A DNA stretch of 64,000 nt. It comes from Bombyx mori. Its lineage: Eukaryota > Arthropoda > Insecta > Lepidoptera > Bombycidae. The stretch covers positions 4,774,001 to 4,838,000 of the forward strand of contig NC_085108.1 in the NCBI RefSeq assembly GCF_030269925.1, written 5' to 3'. Positions 1 to 12,637 of this stretch are shown here, in pieces. The translations under genes and the position numbers were made by a program. A model generated the notes under the pieces. It was not told the DNA's origin. It did no database searches and saw only the letters and a program-made list of their open reading frames with translations. Numbering within the stretch: position 1 is the first letter of the stretch; each line of letters begins with the position of its first letter.

Positions 1-490
1 CTACTTTTTCAAAAGTCGTTCAAACAATTTCTGCGAAATATGTGAAATTACGCTCAGCGCTAAAAGGGTTCAAACTATTTCTCTCACGTTCCGTTACATT
101 AGTCGTCTGTGACCACAAAAAGGGTACAGTATTCGAAACATTGGAAATAATATTATTAGTAATATAATTTAAAAAAACACGAGATCAAACATTAAAGATG
201 GTTTTGATTATTTTCCTTTACTTAACTACTTGGGCTTATCATAAGCTGTTCGCCTGTCGATTTTGGAAAATACCTTTCTTTGATTAAAAAAAAAAACTCC
301 TTTTTTATCTATAGCCGCACGTAAAACCGATTCCTGACGTGGCGACGCAAATCGTAAGGATGAATTGCTGCGCTCTCTTTAAATATAATATATACTGTCT
401 ATATGTAGTAGAATGTACCTACATAGTGGCGACGCGTCGCCATGCGCAAGCTATTTCTTAATGTTAATATTTCATTTTTCATTATGCCAC

Positions 491-638
491 ATGACTATAC
501 TGAGACCTTAGAACTATATCTCAAGGTGTGTGGCGCATTTACGTTGTAGATGTCTATGGGCTCCAGTAACCACTTAACACCAGGTGGGCTGTGAGCTCGT
601 CCACACATCTAAGCAATAAAAAAAAATAAAAAAAAAAC
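491..638 (+). mobile_element. Bm1 SINE, 5' truncated
   Basis: Starts at actgagaccttagaact and ends in an A-rich tail. Confidence 0.8.
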
Positions 639-1487
639 ATGAATTTCCTGTCGTAAACTATCCTTTTATGCATCTATTATACCTGTACAGAATAACATCA
701 ATGTTTTATATCTGCTAGCCTTCCCGGGACACCTAAACATTTTTTTAAAATTTTCTTTACGACTCTCTAATACGAATAAAATATTGCAAAAAATTCCATT
801 GATTTCTTATTATAGTTATTTTGTTCATTTAAAAATATTTTTTTAAGGCAGCGTAAATTAGATAAGTCTATTTGAATTCTGTATTTGAACTCCTGGTCTG
901 AGGTTCCACAAAACAAAACCATCGGCTTCTGTGCCACGAGTGCTAATATATTTAATTACATTATCCCACATTAAAACTTTTGCTAGTCGCCGTGACTCCA
1001 CAAAATTTCATGAAAGAGCCTTATGAAAGCTCTGGCGCCGTACACTTGCGGACAATGAGTTGGATACAGTTTATTTTATTTTCATGGATCTTACGTTGAA
1101 CTAGATATCTGAAAAGTTACCTGGTGTTAAATGGTTTTCATAGGTCTCAATATGATTCTTCTTGTAGTCTTGCTAACAGGAAAGCAACCACTTTAAGCTA
1201 TAGACATAAAAATGCTTAGACCTGTTTACTGCATGCCAGTTCTAAGCAATTCGTAACTAGTGACTATCGATATACTGGAATTAATGGTTATTTAGTCTGG
1301 TGATGGTTTGCACGTCGCTTCACAGGTGCCGGTGGAAGATCAGCGCCGCAGTACCGGTAGAGCCGCGACTATTGGACATTGCTGAGCGGGAGGCCTTTTC
1401 AAAGCTTAAATTTTGTCCTTATTTTTTTCTGCTTTTTTTTGTAATTTATACAGGGTTTTTTTTTTAATTGTAATTAATTAGAAAACG

Positions 1488-1775
1488 TGGTGGATTTGCT
1501 AACAGCTGCACGAGCGCCTCCGAAGGAGACCTAACAACTCAAGAGCAGCTGCTTCGCGAATGAATCTACTACCGGATCGGAATCGCGACCCGCTGAGAAG
1601 ATCCGGTGAGAAACTCAGCGAGCTGATGCATCGGTTAGGTTGCACGTCGAACTCTTTGCTGATTTCGATGAGTACGGTTACCGGGTCCCTAAGCCTGCTC
1701 TTAGTGTTAGAGCATCAAATGCAAGGGTTATTGGATCTGATGGATCCGTAAGGTCGTGTCTAGGGCAATGACGGT
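1488..1775 (-). mobile_element. jockey-type LINE 3' fragment, variant subfamily
   Basis: Shares aactcaagagcagctgcttc and gatcggaatcgcgacccgct with 4951-5176 and 46305-46521. Confidence 0.75.
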
Positions 1776-1936
1776 GACTGACTCTTGCGTGGTCAGGATT
1801 TAGTCAACAAAAGCACTTGTTTATTGTATCTACAACAGTGTTGTATATATATCGAAGAACGAAAGGCTATTTGGCTTAAGCAACATTTTACAATTTTACA
1901 GGAGAGGCATTTAAAGTTTAATATATTTATTAAAAC

Positions 1937-1985
1937 TAGTGGTCCCCGGTAGTCGAAATTCGACTATAATTAATTGAAATTATAA
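1937..1985 (-). repeat. Helitron-like 3' end fragment
   Basis: Same actagtggtc and attcgactataattaatt sequence as 20139-20184. Confidence 0.5.
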
Positions 1986-2516
1986 GTTTGTAAACTATTT
2001 GTGATTCTATTGTCAAAGACTATTATAATTCTATAGCCACAGATTTCGCCAAGACTACTCTTTACACAAATATTAATAAAGACAAACAGTATTTAATCTA
2101 TTCTCAATTTGACCACAGACTATAAGCAATAAGAAAAGTTTGACAATATACAAATAGTAGGTATGTGCGTGTGTGTTAAATACATGCTAGTGTCTGTAAT
2201 GTTTTTTTTTATTGACTTAATGTACTTTTTACGCAAAATTAAAAAAAATAATAACATTCTGCACTTCGTCTCTATATTCTTTATAAGTGTAGGAAATTTC
2301 ATACTCCTCCGTCTGCGCAAATTTCGTAAAAAGGGGTACAAAGTTTTTGCTTCACGTATTATTAAATAGATATCATAAGAAGAAAACTTCTTTAGCTATT
2401 TGAATAGGGTAAACTTAATTGAAGTTAAATTAAAAAGATCGAATCAGGCATCGTTCGACGTAGGAAAATTCGCCGATTTCGATTATATATACATACATAC
2501 GATTATGTATATTTTT

Positions 2517-2761
2517 ACTGGTGGTAGGACCTCTTGTGAGTCCGCACGGGTAGGTACCACCACCCTGCCTATTTTTGCCGTGAAGCAGTAATGCGTTTCG
2601 GTTTGAAGGGTGAGACAGCCGTTGTGACTATACTTGAGACCTTAGAACTTATATCTCAAGGTGGATGGCGCATTTACGTCGTAGATGTCTATTCGCTCCA
2701 GTAACCACTTAACACCAGGTGGGCTGTGAGATCGTCCACCCATCTAAGCAATAAAAAAAAA
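2517..2761 (+). mobile_element. Bm1 SINE body
   Basis: actggtggtaggacctcttg to the A tail; lacks the tRNA-like head. Confidence 0.85.
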
Positions 2762-3587
2762 TACTCAATATACCTACTCGTAATCCTCTCCTCCTCCCTG
2801 ACTCGCATTCCTCATGTCTGAGGGTCGTGACCATCTATCTCCTCCCATCTTCTTCTCGTAATCCTAGATATCGCTTAAACCAAATAGCCTTCGACCCCTA
2901 GATATAATCAGACATTCTCACACAACCTAAAGTATTTTAAGGCAACAACAGAACCGCTAGTGTGTCAAAGCGATTATTTTTTTTATAATTAGGTTCACAC
3001 AACTGGATAAAACCTGCATTCATAAACATTGAACTTAAAAAAAAATACATTATACAATTCACCCCTTTGGGTGAGGACATATTGCATGAGAGCGGTTGTG
3101 AATAAGAGAAAAATATCGATAAATAATATTAAAACTAAGAGAAAAAAAACTGCAAATATAAACTTACAAAAAACAATCAATAATAAAAAAAAATTACGAG
3201 GGAAATTAATGTTCAGTAAAAATCAAATGCGGTTGATCTAGAGCTCAGTGTGGATCACATGTCTTAAATTTATTTGCTCACCATAATATGGTAGTAAAAT
3301 TATGGTAATAAATAATAATAACAAATCAATATAAGTGCATATTATAAATTAATTTTACTCAAACATTCTGCACGCAAGTGTAAAGTTGACTCAGCGTTCT
3401 TTGAAAGATGTCTTATTTACGAAATGTATCGACACATAAAACTGAACGTTACCTTTATTTAAATTAAGATCAAATTCAATTGAAACTGTAATATTAGAGC
3501 CGTATTATCATCTTTCTTATTTTAATTAGTATTAACGTTTTTGAAGGAAGACCAATACATTTGATTAGATTTTTTTCGAATTCAACC
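2762..3587. other. intergenic sequence without recognised features
   Basis: AT-rich; short frames on both strands are lysine- or phenylalanine-rich and look accidental. The same applies to 1-490, 639-1487, 4205-4950, 5177-5826, 7601-7977, 8587-9138 and 9428-10213. Confidence 0.5.
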
Positions 3588-3690
3588 TCATGTCTCAAGG
3601 CGGGTGCTAGCGTTTACATTGATGTCTATGGGCTCCAGGGTCTTAACACCACATGATCTGTGACCATTTTCACACATTTACTCAATAAAA
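3588..3690 (+). mobile_element. old Bm1 SINE fragment
   Basis: tcatgtctcaaggcgggtgc to caataaaa, with many changes. Confidence 0.55.
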
Positions 3691-3878
3691 TAGTATGTAT
3701 ATTAGTGTACCTTTCGTCATACCCGGAGACATAATTAAAACTTTAGTATATAACCTTATAACATTACTTTTACGGTTTAGTATCGGTTTTATTTATTTAT
3801 TATCATTTTATTATTTATGACGTTTCTCATACTTTACAGTTTTCGTAATTGCGGACGCTGTGTATAGATGTAAGTAAT

Positions 3879-3956
3879 CACTGAGTTTCTCGCCGGATCT
3901 TCTTAGTGGGTCGCGATTTTTATCCGGCGGTAGATGCTGCGAGGCACTGCTGCTTT
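3879..3956 (+). mobile_element. jockey-type LINE 3' fragment abutting Bm1
   Basis: ctgagtttctcgccggatct to gcactgctgctttt, directly followed by a Bm1 body. Confidence 0.75.
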
Positions 3957-3958
3957 TC

Positions 3959-4204
3959 ACTGGTGGTAGGACCTCTTGAGAGCCCGCGCGGGTGGGTACC
4001 ACCGCCCTGCCTATTTCTGCCGTGAAGCAGTAATACGTTTCGGTTCGAAGGGCGAGGCAGCCGTTGTAACTATACTGAGACCTTAGAACTTATATCTCAA
4101 GGTGGGTGGCGCATTTACGTTGTAGATGTCTATGGGCTCCAGTAACCACTTAACACCAGGTGGGCTGTGAGCTCGTCCAGCCATCTAAGCAATAAAAAAA
4201 AAAT
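3959..4204 (+). mobile_element. Bm1 SINE body
   Basis: Same body, immediately after a jockey-type fragment. Confidence 0.85.
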
Positions 4205-4950
4205 ATATATATAAAAACTTTAAATTATTGAAAACCTTAATCTAGTTTCTTGTATGAATTTTATATATTTTCTGTAAATCTGTTTGCCAATCGACAAAGG
4301 CCTCCTCCAACTTCAATACAGATCTGTCTAATGTAATCTAGTCTTTCTATTCAGTTCGGAGTAATTGTGAAACCTCTTTTCCACGTTGTGCTATAGATTA
4401 GTACTGACTGATTAACATCAAATCATTGCTTTAGTAAGTATCTAAATCCGTAATCTTCATTTATCATCAAACAAACGGGACACGTGAAAAGAAGATTTAT
4501 TAATTTTCAAAACACTTTCACACGCAATAAAACAACTTCCCAAACGAACGCACAAAAGAATAGTCAAGATTAATTACTTTTTAATTCCGCCATTTTCGTT
4601 GCGTCATCTCACGTTTGCGCGGGAACTGATCGTAAGTTTTTTTTTTTCACCGGACAGCGGCCGTGAAAGTGTAAAGCCACTAATTTATTGTTTTTTTTTT
4701 TGACTTAATTTTCATTAAGACTTTGTTGTACTATACCAATGCCTAACCTTCATACTCCATATAATGTTTGTAAGTCACAAAAGTACTTATGCACACTTAA
4801 TATAGGTAGGTATGTATTTAAAAGTTCATATACAAGTGTGTATATCAAACTAGTGTCGGGAAACCTAATTTGGGCCTAGGTGATAGGCTTAATACGCCAC
4901 GCGGCGCAAAGCTAGTATTAAAAAGTAGCCTAAGTTACTTCTTCTATGTA

Positions 4951-5176
4951 TTTTTTTTTATGTTTGATAGATTACTGGTGGCCCGATGGCCTTTCCAGTT
5001 TCACCAGGACAGGTGGGCGAGCAAAGGCTCAACCAGGAGGGGTGGGATTTGCTAACAACTGCCCGAGCGCCTCCAAAGAAGACCTAACAACTCAAGAGTA
5101 ATTGTTTCGCGAATGAATCTACTACCGGATCGGAATCGCGACCCGCTGAGAAGATCCGGCGAGAAAATCAGCGGGC
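4951..5176 (-). mobile_element. jockey-type LINE 3' fragment, variant subfamily
   Basis: Begins with the inverted A tail (oligo T), then gattactggtggcccgatgg; ends near gcgggcgggg. Confidence 0.75.
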
Positions 5177-5826
5177 GGGGTTAGCTCTTCTATGAATGAA
5201 GTATGTGTATGTATCATATATAATAATATGCATGTATTCATATGCATGTAGTAAAAAGCGGTTATTTCAATTTTACAAACAGACACTCTAACTTTATTTA
5301 TATTATGTATAGATAGATTTAACATCAACAGTTCCAGGTTTTTAAATGAACTCAAATTAAATTTATTCCACTCAAATATGTAGCTGAACAAATGTTTTTG
5401 TTATGATATTTTTTTCCAAAATTAAAACTTTCAATGGTTCTCCTGTAAATATTGCCAAAATATCGCTGAAAACCAAATAGCATTTCACGCCCTCGATATA
5501 TATCGTAGAATTTACCTCACCAAATACTTCGTACAAATACAAAATACGAATAAGAAAACATTGACGAGGAAAACTAATTGAAGAACCACGTTAAAAATCG
5601 TACGAAAATCATCAAAATTGCAACATTATTATCGATTAGAAAACAAAGTAATGAATCAAGACATCTCGTTCATTATTAGTTACATTGACGTAATATAATA
5701 AATTGGAACGTGATTTCTGTGGAATTTATTTTATTTATTTATTTGGGAAACCAACAGTACAAAACAAACATATAATTTATTGAAATATAGCTAAAACAAT
5801 AATCAAAGAAGTTACCACCATCAAAA

Positions 5827-6160
5827 TCTATACTAATATTATAAAGCTGAAGAGTTTGTTTGTTTGAACGCGCTAATCTCAGGAACTACTGGTCCGATTT
5901 GAAAAATTATTTCAGTGTTAGATAGCCCATTCATTGAGGAAGGCTATTATAGCCTATATAACATCACCGTAAGGCCAATACAAGTGGAACAACAATAAAG
6001 AATGTTTCAAAATAGGGGTTTAAATAGCTCCATAACATTCTATTTATAGTTATATAATTCAAAAATATTTTCACTTTCTACGTAAATGAAGTGGGGGGTA
6101 AAATTTAGCGTTATGCCAAAGTAACTATTCCACGCAGACGGAGTCGCGGGCAAAAGCAGT
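5827..6160 (+). mobile_element. Helitron-like non-autonomous element
   Basis: Starts tctatactaatattataaag and ends tcgcgggcaaaagcagt, the usual lepidopteran Helitron-like pattern, with the central gctaatctcaggaactactg. The terminal CTAG is changed to CAGT. Confidence 0.65.
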
Positions 6161-6511
6161 CACATATATGTAGAAAGTGAACAAAAGAAGAAAAAAAAGT
6201 AAAAATTCTAAATTTAAGTTTACAAAATATCACATAATGTTACAAAAATATGGATAGGTACATACATATCGAAATATTTTATTGTCTTTTACACATTACA
6301 TGAAGCAAAACCGAGCGAAATCCGGTATATCAGCGAAATAAATCCCTTCGCAAACCAAGAATTGAGAACCACGTTGATCAGTCGATGTTATTCCAAGCAC
6401 AGGTCACCGCTCTCGCCGAACGCGAAGAAACCACGAACACAACCGACAAAGACGATGCGTCCGCCCTAGACACGTCCTTACGGATCCATCAGATCCAATA
6501 ACCCTTGCATT

Positions 6512-6950
6512 TTCATATCAGGGATATTCTATTTGCGAATGCGACGATGGCTCTCCAAATCACATGCCTTTCAGCTGTCCTCGTCTATCTTCCTCCCTCT
6601 ATGATCTCCTTCCTCCTGATATTCCTCGCCCCATTGATCTCAAATCTCTTCTTTCCCTTGTCAACTCTCCTTTCGTTTATATTCTTAATTTATTCATTAA
6701 CCATAATAATATTAAGCTGTAGTTTGTCTGTCTGTTATCGAACTAACCCCTGTATATATATTGTGTGCGTCTTATTTGTTGTAGGTAAATCAACAGAGAT
6801 CCTGTCATCAAACATTCTTAGCCACTCACATAATTCTTAGTGAATATCTGTGACCTTGCTCGTTCACGAAGTCCGCTATAGAAAGCAGAGTATTATATGC
6901 ACTTGACATTGGCGAAATCTAAAATGAAACGCCATAAACCTAAGAGATAG
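6512..6950 (+). mobile_element. 5'-truncated LINE inserted in another LINE fragment
   Basis: 439 bp flanked by a perfect 14-bp duplication ATAACCCTTGCATT (6498-6511 and 6951-6964). The host LINE fragment is uninterrupted at 46340-46365, which proves the insertion. It has no poly(A) tail and ends aacctaagagatag. Confidence 0.85.
6513..6722 (+). pseudogene. LINE ORF2 C-terminal end (no ATG)
   Basis: An open frame without start codon reads ICECDDGSPNHMPFSCPRLS then SLYDLLPPDIPRPIDLKSLL to INHNNIKL and stop. The CXC-X6-H-X4-C pattern is the zinc-like end of many LINE ORF2 proteins. It is the coding part of the 439-bp insert. Confidence 0.65.
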
Positions 6951-7387
6951 ATAACCCTTGCATTAGACGCCTTTAGCTCTAACTAACACTAGGAGCAGGC
7001 TTAGGGACTCCGGTAACCGTAGTCATGCAAGTGCATGTTAACCTAAACATTAGCGAGCTGAGTTTCTCGCCGAATCTTCTCAGTGGGTCGCGACTCCGAC
7101 GCGGTAGTAAAGTCAGTCACTGCTCTTGCTAGGGCAGATGTTATCAAAGTCACTCAAGTTGAGCCCCGTGAGCTCGCCTACACGTTCAGTGAAGCTAGGA
7201 TAACATTTAGAGGTCGTCTGAACATTATTGAATTGCTAGTTTTGATCCAATCCAAACCAATATTGATATATTAAAAAAATAAAACCTATCGTCGATTACT
7301 CATGGTTATTACCTTTTTAATTCTAAAATAACGGATATATATATTTATATTTTTTTTACTAATAATCACGCCACGTTAACTGGTCCC

Positions 7388-7600
7388 GTGATAAGTTCGT
7401 AAAGAACTTGTGTTACAGGTACCAGATGACGGATATAAATGTAAGATTTTGTTATACACATACATATATTTAACATACATCCATAACCCTGGAAAAGTCA
7501 TTTATATTTATCATACAAATATCTTCCCTTGACGAGATACGAACCCGCGAACCCCTTGCGTAGTGACCATGTCGCTTACCACTACACCAGACAGCCGTTA
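7388..7600 (-). mobile_element. second tRNA-derived SINE family, copy 1
   Basis: Pairs with 49082-49290. On the minus strand the head starts ggctgtctggtgtagtggta. The tail ends tacgaacttatcac. Confidence 0.75.
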
Positions 7601-7977
7601 AATTATTATTAAACTATTATTATTGAGATTCTTATATGTTAATTAGTTTTTTTTTATATTTGGAGACACAATCCGTGGATCGATTATTTAATATTTAATT
7701 TAACGTCATTGTAAAAATTATTGTAGGCTATCCGAGATGTCTGACTCGCGTTTTTCAACGCGTCTCATTGTTCATTGTTACATTTTACCACGATCGTGCT
7801 AATTATAAATAAAAAAAGAGTAATTTGTAATAGGAAATGCAGTTGGCGGCGAGTTCGAAATCAAAAGTTGATTAGTAAGTGTGCAGACATTGTTGTGTAT
7901 TTGTTACATAGTGGGGAAAACGGATTAAAGATTTACAAGAAAAAAATTACTGTGACGTTCAGACAAAAAAATTTTTT

Positions 7978-8335
7978 GAACGAAGTTCCTTATGGGACGA
8001 TGCGGAGGGGTACCCTAACCGGGAAAAAAACGTCCGTAACGTAAGATTTTTATTAACAAAACACAGTGTACGACTTCACTTTGTAATAACGAACAAAAAA
8101 TAACATATTTTTTTATCATTCATTGACCACGATCTCAGAGGGTTCGTTTGCGCAATACACTAACTCTTATGCAAACAACCGTGAATGTAGTGTACCACAA
8201 TAAGTTCGCACGTTACCAGATGACCGTGGGTTGTTGCGAAACCTCCAGTTTTATTTTCTTTATACCTCGAATAGAACTTAAAATTAATATTTTTATAATA
8301 TGGAACTTCGTTCCTATCCGGTGTCCCACGACACC
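7978..8335. repeat. dispersed repeat D, copy 1
   Basis: Starts gaacgaagttccttatggga; about 280 bp match 52189-52467. This copy extends to an inverted ggaacttcgttcc at 8302-8314 and the palindrome ggtgtcccacgacacc. Type unknown, perhaps a MITE. Confidence 0.7.
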
Positions 8336-8344
8336 ACACTTCTT

Positions 8345-8586
8345 TTTCTTTATTGCTTATATGGGTGGACGAGCTCACAGCCCACCTGGTGTTAAGCGGT
8401 TACTGGAGCCCATAGACATCTACAACGTAAATGCGCCACCCACCTTGAGATATAAGTTCTAAGGTCTCAGTATAGTTACAACGGCTACTCCACCCTTCAA
8501 ACCGAAACGCATTACTGCTTCACGGCAGAAATAGGCGGGGTAGTGGTACCTACCCGTGCGGACTCACAAGAGGTCCCACCACCAGT
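8345..8586 (-). mobile_element. Bm1 SINE body
   Basis: Inverted tail then gggtggacgagctcacagcc to accaccagt; it cuts or abuts the repeat at 7978-8335. Confidence 0.85.
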
Positions 8587-9138
8587 AAAACTTAATTAGA
8601 ATCTTTTGACACAAAAGACAGGCACACATAAAATACACATGAATCAGAGATGGATGTATAAATTTATTTTTATGTGTGTGTGTAGGTACTGTGTTGCCTT
8701 TTTTATAAACTTTGACTTAATTTTGATTTGATTTGATTTAATAATTCCTTTTTCTTTGTCCACTTTCTACTCGTGTGAAGGGTTATGGGGGAACCTTGTT
8801 TTGTGCTGTTGGCTTCCTAAAAAAAAAGAAGATTCTGTAGGTCCAAAATAGGATATCCCATATCTACACTGCCATATCGTATATCAATCGCGAAGAATGC
8901 TTCTTCTATTTTGATAGATTAGAGTCTTTGAACGCATGGCTCATAGGGAATGATCGTATTCTCGTATGTATCACAAAATCAAAAGACAAATTTAGTGAGG
9001 CTACATCTAAAAAAAAAAAAAATTTGGCGTTTGAAACCATAAAGGTCATAAATTCATTGAAAAAACAATCGAGTAGGTGTAATTAAAAAAAAAGGCACAA
9101 TTACAATTGTAATAAATAAATACATTTATATAATAATA

Positions 9139-9427
9139 TCTATATATATAAAAATGAATTGCTGTTCGTTAGTCTCGCTAAAACTCGAGAACGGCTGGAT
9201 CGATTTGGCTAATTTTGGTCTTGAATTATTTGTGGAAGTCCAAGGAAGGTTTAAAAGGTAGATAAATATGAAAATACTCGGTATTAAATAAAAATAACAA
9301 TTTTGTTTTTCCTTTGATGTGTCCTCCGTCGGACCGATTCCTTTTGTTTGTTTTAAGTTTATTTATACAAAAATTTAGGTCTTTTATTTATCGATTGAGG
9401 CAATACGAAATCTGCCGAGTCAGCTAG
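9139..9427 (+). mobile_element. Helitron-like non-autonomous element
   Basis: Starts TC (tctatatatataaaaatg), ends gtcagCTAG followed by T, and contains ctaaaactcgagaacggctg, a common lepidopteran Helitron-like signature. Confidence 0.75.
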
Positions 9428-10213
9428 TACCTAATAAAATAGAATTCGTAAACCTATTTTAAGCGTTTGAAAAATGTATTCGAGTATCGGAAAATATACC
9501 TACGTCATTTAGGCAAAATCATTGAGAGACATAGCTGCTAATCAAATCCGACTGAAGTACCTAACTAACTTTTAAAGATTCGGATATTAAGCTTAGAGCG
9601 CGGCGCCGTGGGCGTGTCTCGACCACGAAACCAAAGTGTCAGTGGCGCCGAAGCTTTTGAGCTTTTTTTTCTATGTTTTTTTTAAGACGCCCCGCGGCAA
9701 AAGCGTCAATGCGGGGCAGCGTGAAAGCGTTCCCTGTAATTTAATTACGCTCAATATTTGGCGACGTGTCCTTTCCAAAAAAATATATAATTTTAATTTA
9801 GGAACACTAAATAAATAACTAATTTAAAAAAGTATGTATTGCGACGAATATTCTTATTCCAGAACTATTTATGTATGCGATTTAATTACGGTATTCTCTA
9901 TAAAGGCTCCTAGGAAGTAGATTACACAAATATCAATAGATGGCGCTGTTTGCAATAAAATTGTTTACAATGCTAATTATTATTTGTATCTAATTTACAA
10001 GGCTAACTATTTGATGTAACAGAAACAAGATTTACCAAAATCGGATCGCCTGTTTGTTACAATGCCAAAATGTCAACATTTAAAAGCACCCTTTAAAATA
10101 TTTCGAGCGCCCAAAACGCGTGAAATTAATTATTGAATTTAGTACTGATTTCTTAAGAATAATCTGATAATATCATTACTTCCGCCATCAGATGATGGCA
10201 TAGTAGGTAGTAG

Positions 10214-10310
10214 AGAATTTGCTAGCAGTAAGGGCAGTGTTTCGCTGAACCTACCACCGGATCGAAATTGCAACCCACTGAGAAGATCCGGCGAAATACC
10301 CAATGGGCGT
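10214..10310 (-). mobile_element. jockey-type LINE 3' fragment
   Basis: gagaatttgctagcagtaag to aatgggcg; diverged. Confidence 0.7.
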
Positions 10311-10332
10311 GCTCTGAGTTGAACTATTTAAA

Positions 10333-10546
10333 TCACTACTTAATATAAAACAAAGTCGCTTTCTCTGTCCCTATATCCCTATGTATGCTTAAATCTTTAA
10401 AGCTACGCAACGGATTTTGATACGGTTTTTTTTAAAAGATAGAGTGATTGAAGAGGAAGGTTTATATGTATAATAACATGCATTAAATGGTGGAGAAATC
10501 AATAATAAATTACAGTTTCCGAAGCGAAGCGAGGGCGGATCGCTAG
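10333..10546 (+). mobile_element. Helitron-like non-autonomous element
   Basis: Ends gagggcggatcgCTAG then T; gaagcgaagc just before the end is shared with 60625-60858. Confidence 0.65.
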
Positions 10547-12162
10547 TACACAATAAATACGTAATAACTATTGGCGCGATCTTTAAATATTACGCAACTT
10601 GCTACAGTAGCGCCGCCCTGTCGGTCGCTTTTCGATTTACATTTTATCATGCACAGAGAATCTTTACCTCATAGTTCTACAACACAAATAAAAAACATTT
10701 CAGATAATAATAAAAAATGCTCATTCTTTATCGAATTCTACTGGCTACAGTTACAAATGGACCCCTGGAATACGTAATCCGTAATTACTGTAATTAAATT
10801 TCGTTTTTTTTTTAGATTTTTAGTTTTTTTTTTTAATAGAACAATGTTGCCCTTAAAGTTGTACACGCGCCGCTTCGCCTCAGGCGATACCGTTCAGACG
10901 GTGCCTTGTCGGCAGTGATGGAGCCCGAAAGCTCGCAAACCAAAGCCACTGTCTATCATTGAGAACTGTAAAGTCGTTTAAGCACAAAGGCGATTCGCGT
11001 AAAACGACAACAATAAAATTTATATCTCGAAAAACACGTTATTATTAAACATGGCGTCGGCGGCGACGAGGTTAAGAAAATGTTGGCGTCATCAAAAATA
11101 ATTCACCGAAACAGTAGGTACTCATAGAAACATATTATTTTATTACTGTATCTGTTTTTTTTTTATTTAAATTGAAACTAATCGTTCCATAGCGGATGTG
11201 CATTTGTAATTTTTGCTTCGAATTTGACTCCAATAATGGATTGAATAAATATTTATTTACATTATTGGTAAAAATCTCTTAATTTCAAATTAACATATTC
11301 TTTTGTATTATGTACGTTTCTGTCCTGCTTATAGGTATCAAATGCATGATAGAAATAGCCAGTTGTGGTTGCAAGAAAATCACGCTTTTTTTTCTTTTTT
11401 TTTTGCGATCTACTTATTGATGACCAAACAGTATTTATAACTCCTTACTGTTTGTGAATTAATTTCATAATACTTTATTCAAATCACATTCACACATATG
11501 AAAGTGACAGATATAAAATTTGGCACATGTACTATTAGATAAATTCCATAAAGTTTAAGTTAGTCAGTAAATGGATGTAAGAAAGCATTTTAAGTTTGCG
11601 ATTCTAGAAAAAAAAAACCAACCACGATTGAAGCAATGGTCTTTCGGTACCACGAAACACAGACGTGTTATTACACAGGGACCGGCACGCAATTTGAAAT
11701 ATAAAAAAAAAACCTTTGCTCCAAATCTCTAATTTACCGAAAAAACTGTATCATTCACGACCCTTTTCTATTTTTTTTTTATTCTTGAGCGTGACTTTTG
11801 ACTGACTGCTTTCGCCTTGCGGCTGTATCCTATGCCTTACGACCGCAAACGAAGAAAAAAAAACAACAAAACATGGCGCCGGCCGATCGCGTGCTCTTTT
11901 CGGCGGGAAGAGGCTTTTATGAAGAAAAAAAAAATCATTCACATTTTTACCTGTTACGTGTCGGTAAGACAAAACGTTGTCGATCGTTGTTATTAGATTT
12001 AATTATTGCGGTTCCTCCAAGGCCTTCCTTCGATCTGTCTGCCGTTTGTAATGACCACGTACTGACCACCCGCATATTAAAGATCGTTACAGATAAAGCA
12101 TTTAATTATCACGCTAATTGTTTCGACTGCGAAACTCGGATCTCCTTTGTCAATCTGTACTT
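10547..12162. other. AT-rich intergenic sequence
   Basis: No gene recognised. Contains a GC-rich piece (10868-10960) of unknown nature and several homopolymer runs. The open frame 11798-12193 looks accidental. Confidence 0.5.
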
Positions 12163-12438
12163 GAGTCGACTATTATCAAAGCCGGCAATCTGACTTTTGG
12201 ACAATGATTGGTAAATCAGAAAAACGAATTATTGACTTTGTATTCCATTGGCAGTCACAAAACTCTTCGGAACGACATCTTAGATAAATAACAGGTTAAC
12301 TATTAACTTTTATTTAATGCAAGTTTTGAACCGTATTCTTTGAAGGAGACGATTATATTCAAATCAATCTGTATTGACATATCAATAAATTTTTTTTGTC
12401 CAAATGCACAGATTGCCACCTTTGATAATAGACGACTC
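12163..12438. repeat. inverted repeat pair, possible MITE
   Basis: 12163-12204 and 12396-12438 are reverse complements with about six differences (ctattatcaaag and ggcaatctg conserved). The loop is about 190 bases. Confidence 0.65.
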
Positions 12439-12637
12439 ACTTGTTCTTCAATAAAAAAAATGTATACAGGCCAATGAATCCATAGAGACGACTCAGAAAA
12501 AAGAACGCCATCCATCTTGAGACAAGCGTTGGATGTCGAATTTCATTAAATTAACAACTTAGAAATGCTGTTTGTCGTGAGCAGACAGTGATGATCATGA
12601 GAGCTCTCGTCTTGTTTGAAGGTGCGTAGTTTCAGTC

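Larger units (their letters stand above)
6450..7202 (+). mobile_element. jockey-type LINE 3' fragment (host of the 439-bp insert)
   Basis: 6450-6511 and 6951-7202 are one fragment. It contains the segment gctgagtttctcgccgaatc and later gagccccgtgagctcgcc, seen many times in this window. Confidence 0.75.

Noticed and set aside
1560..1751. Frame with [15 protein letters not shown], which recurs at several places on both strands
   Set aside because: It looked like a conserved peptide, but it is the accidental translation of the non-coding 3' part of the jockey-type LINE.
11798..12193. 131-codon open frame on the plus strand
   Set aside because: Its sequence is full of Lys runs from poly(A) tracts and shows no motif. 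It also overlaps the start of an inverted repeat.
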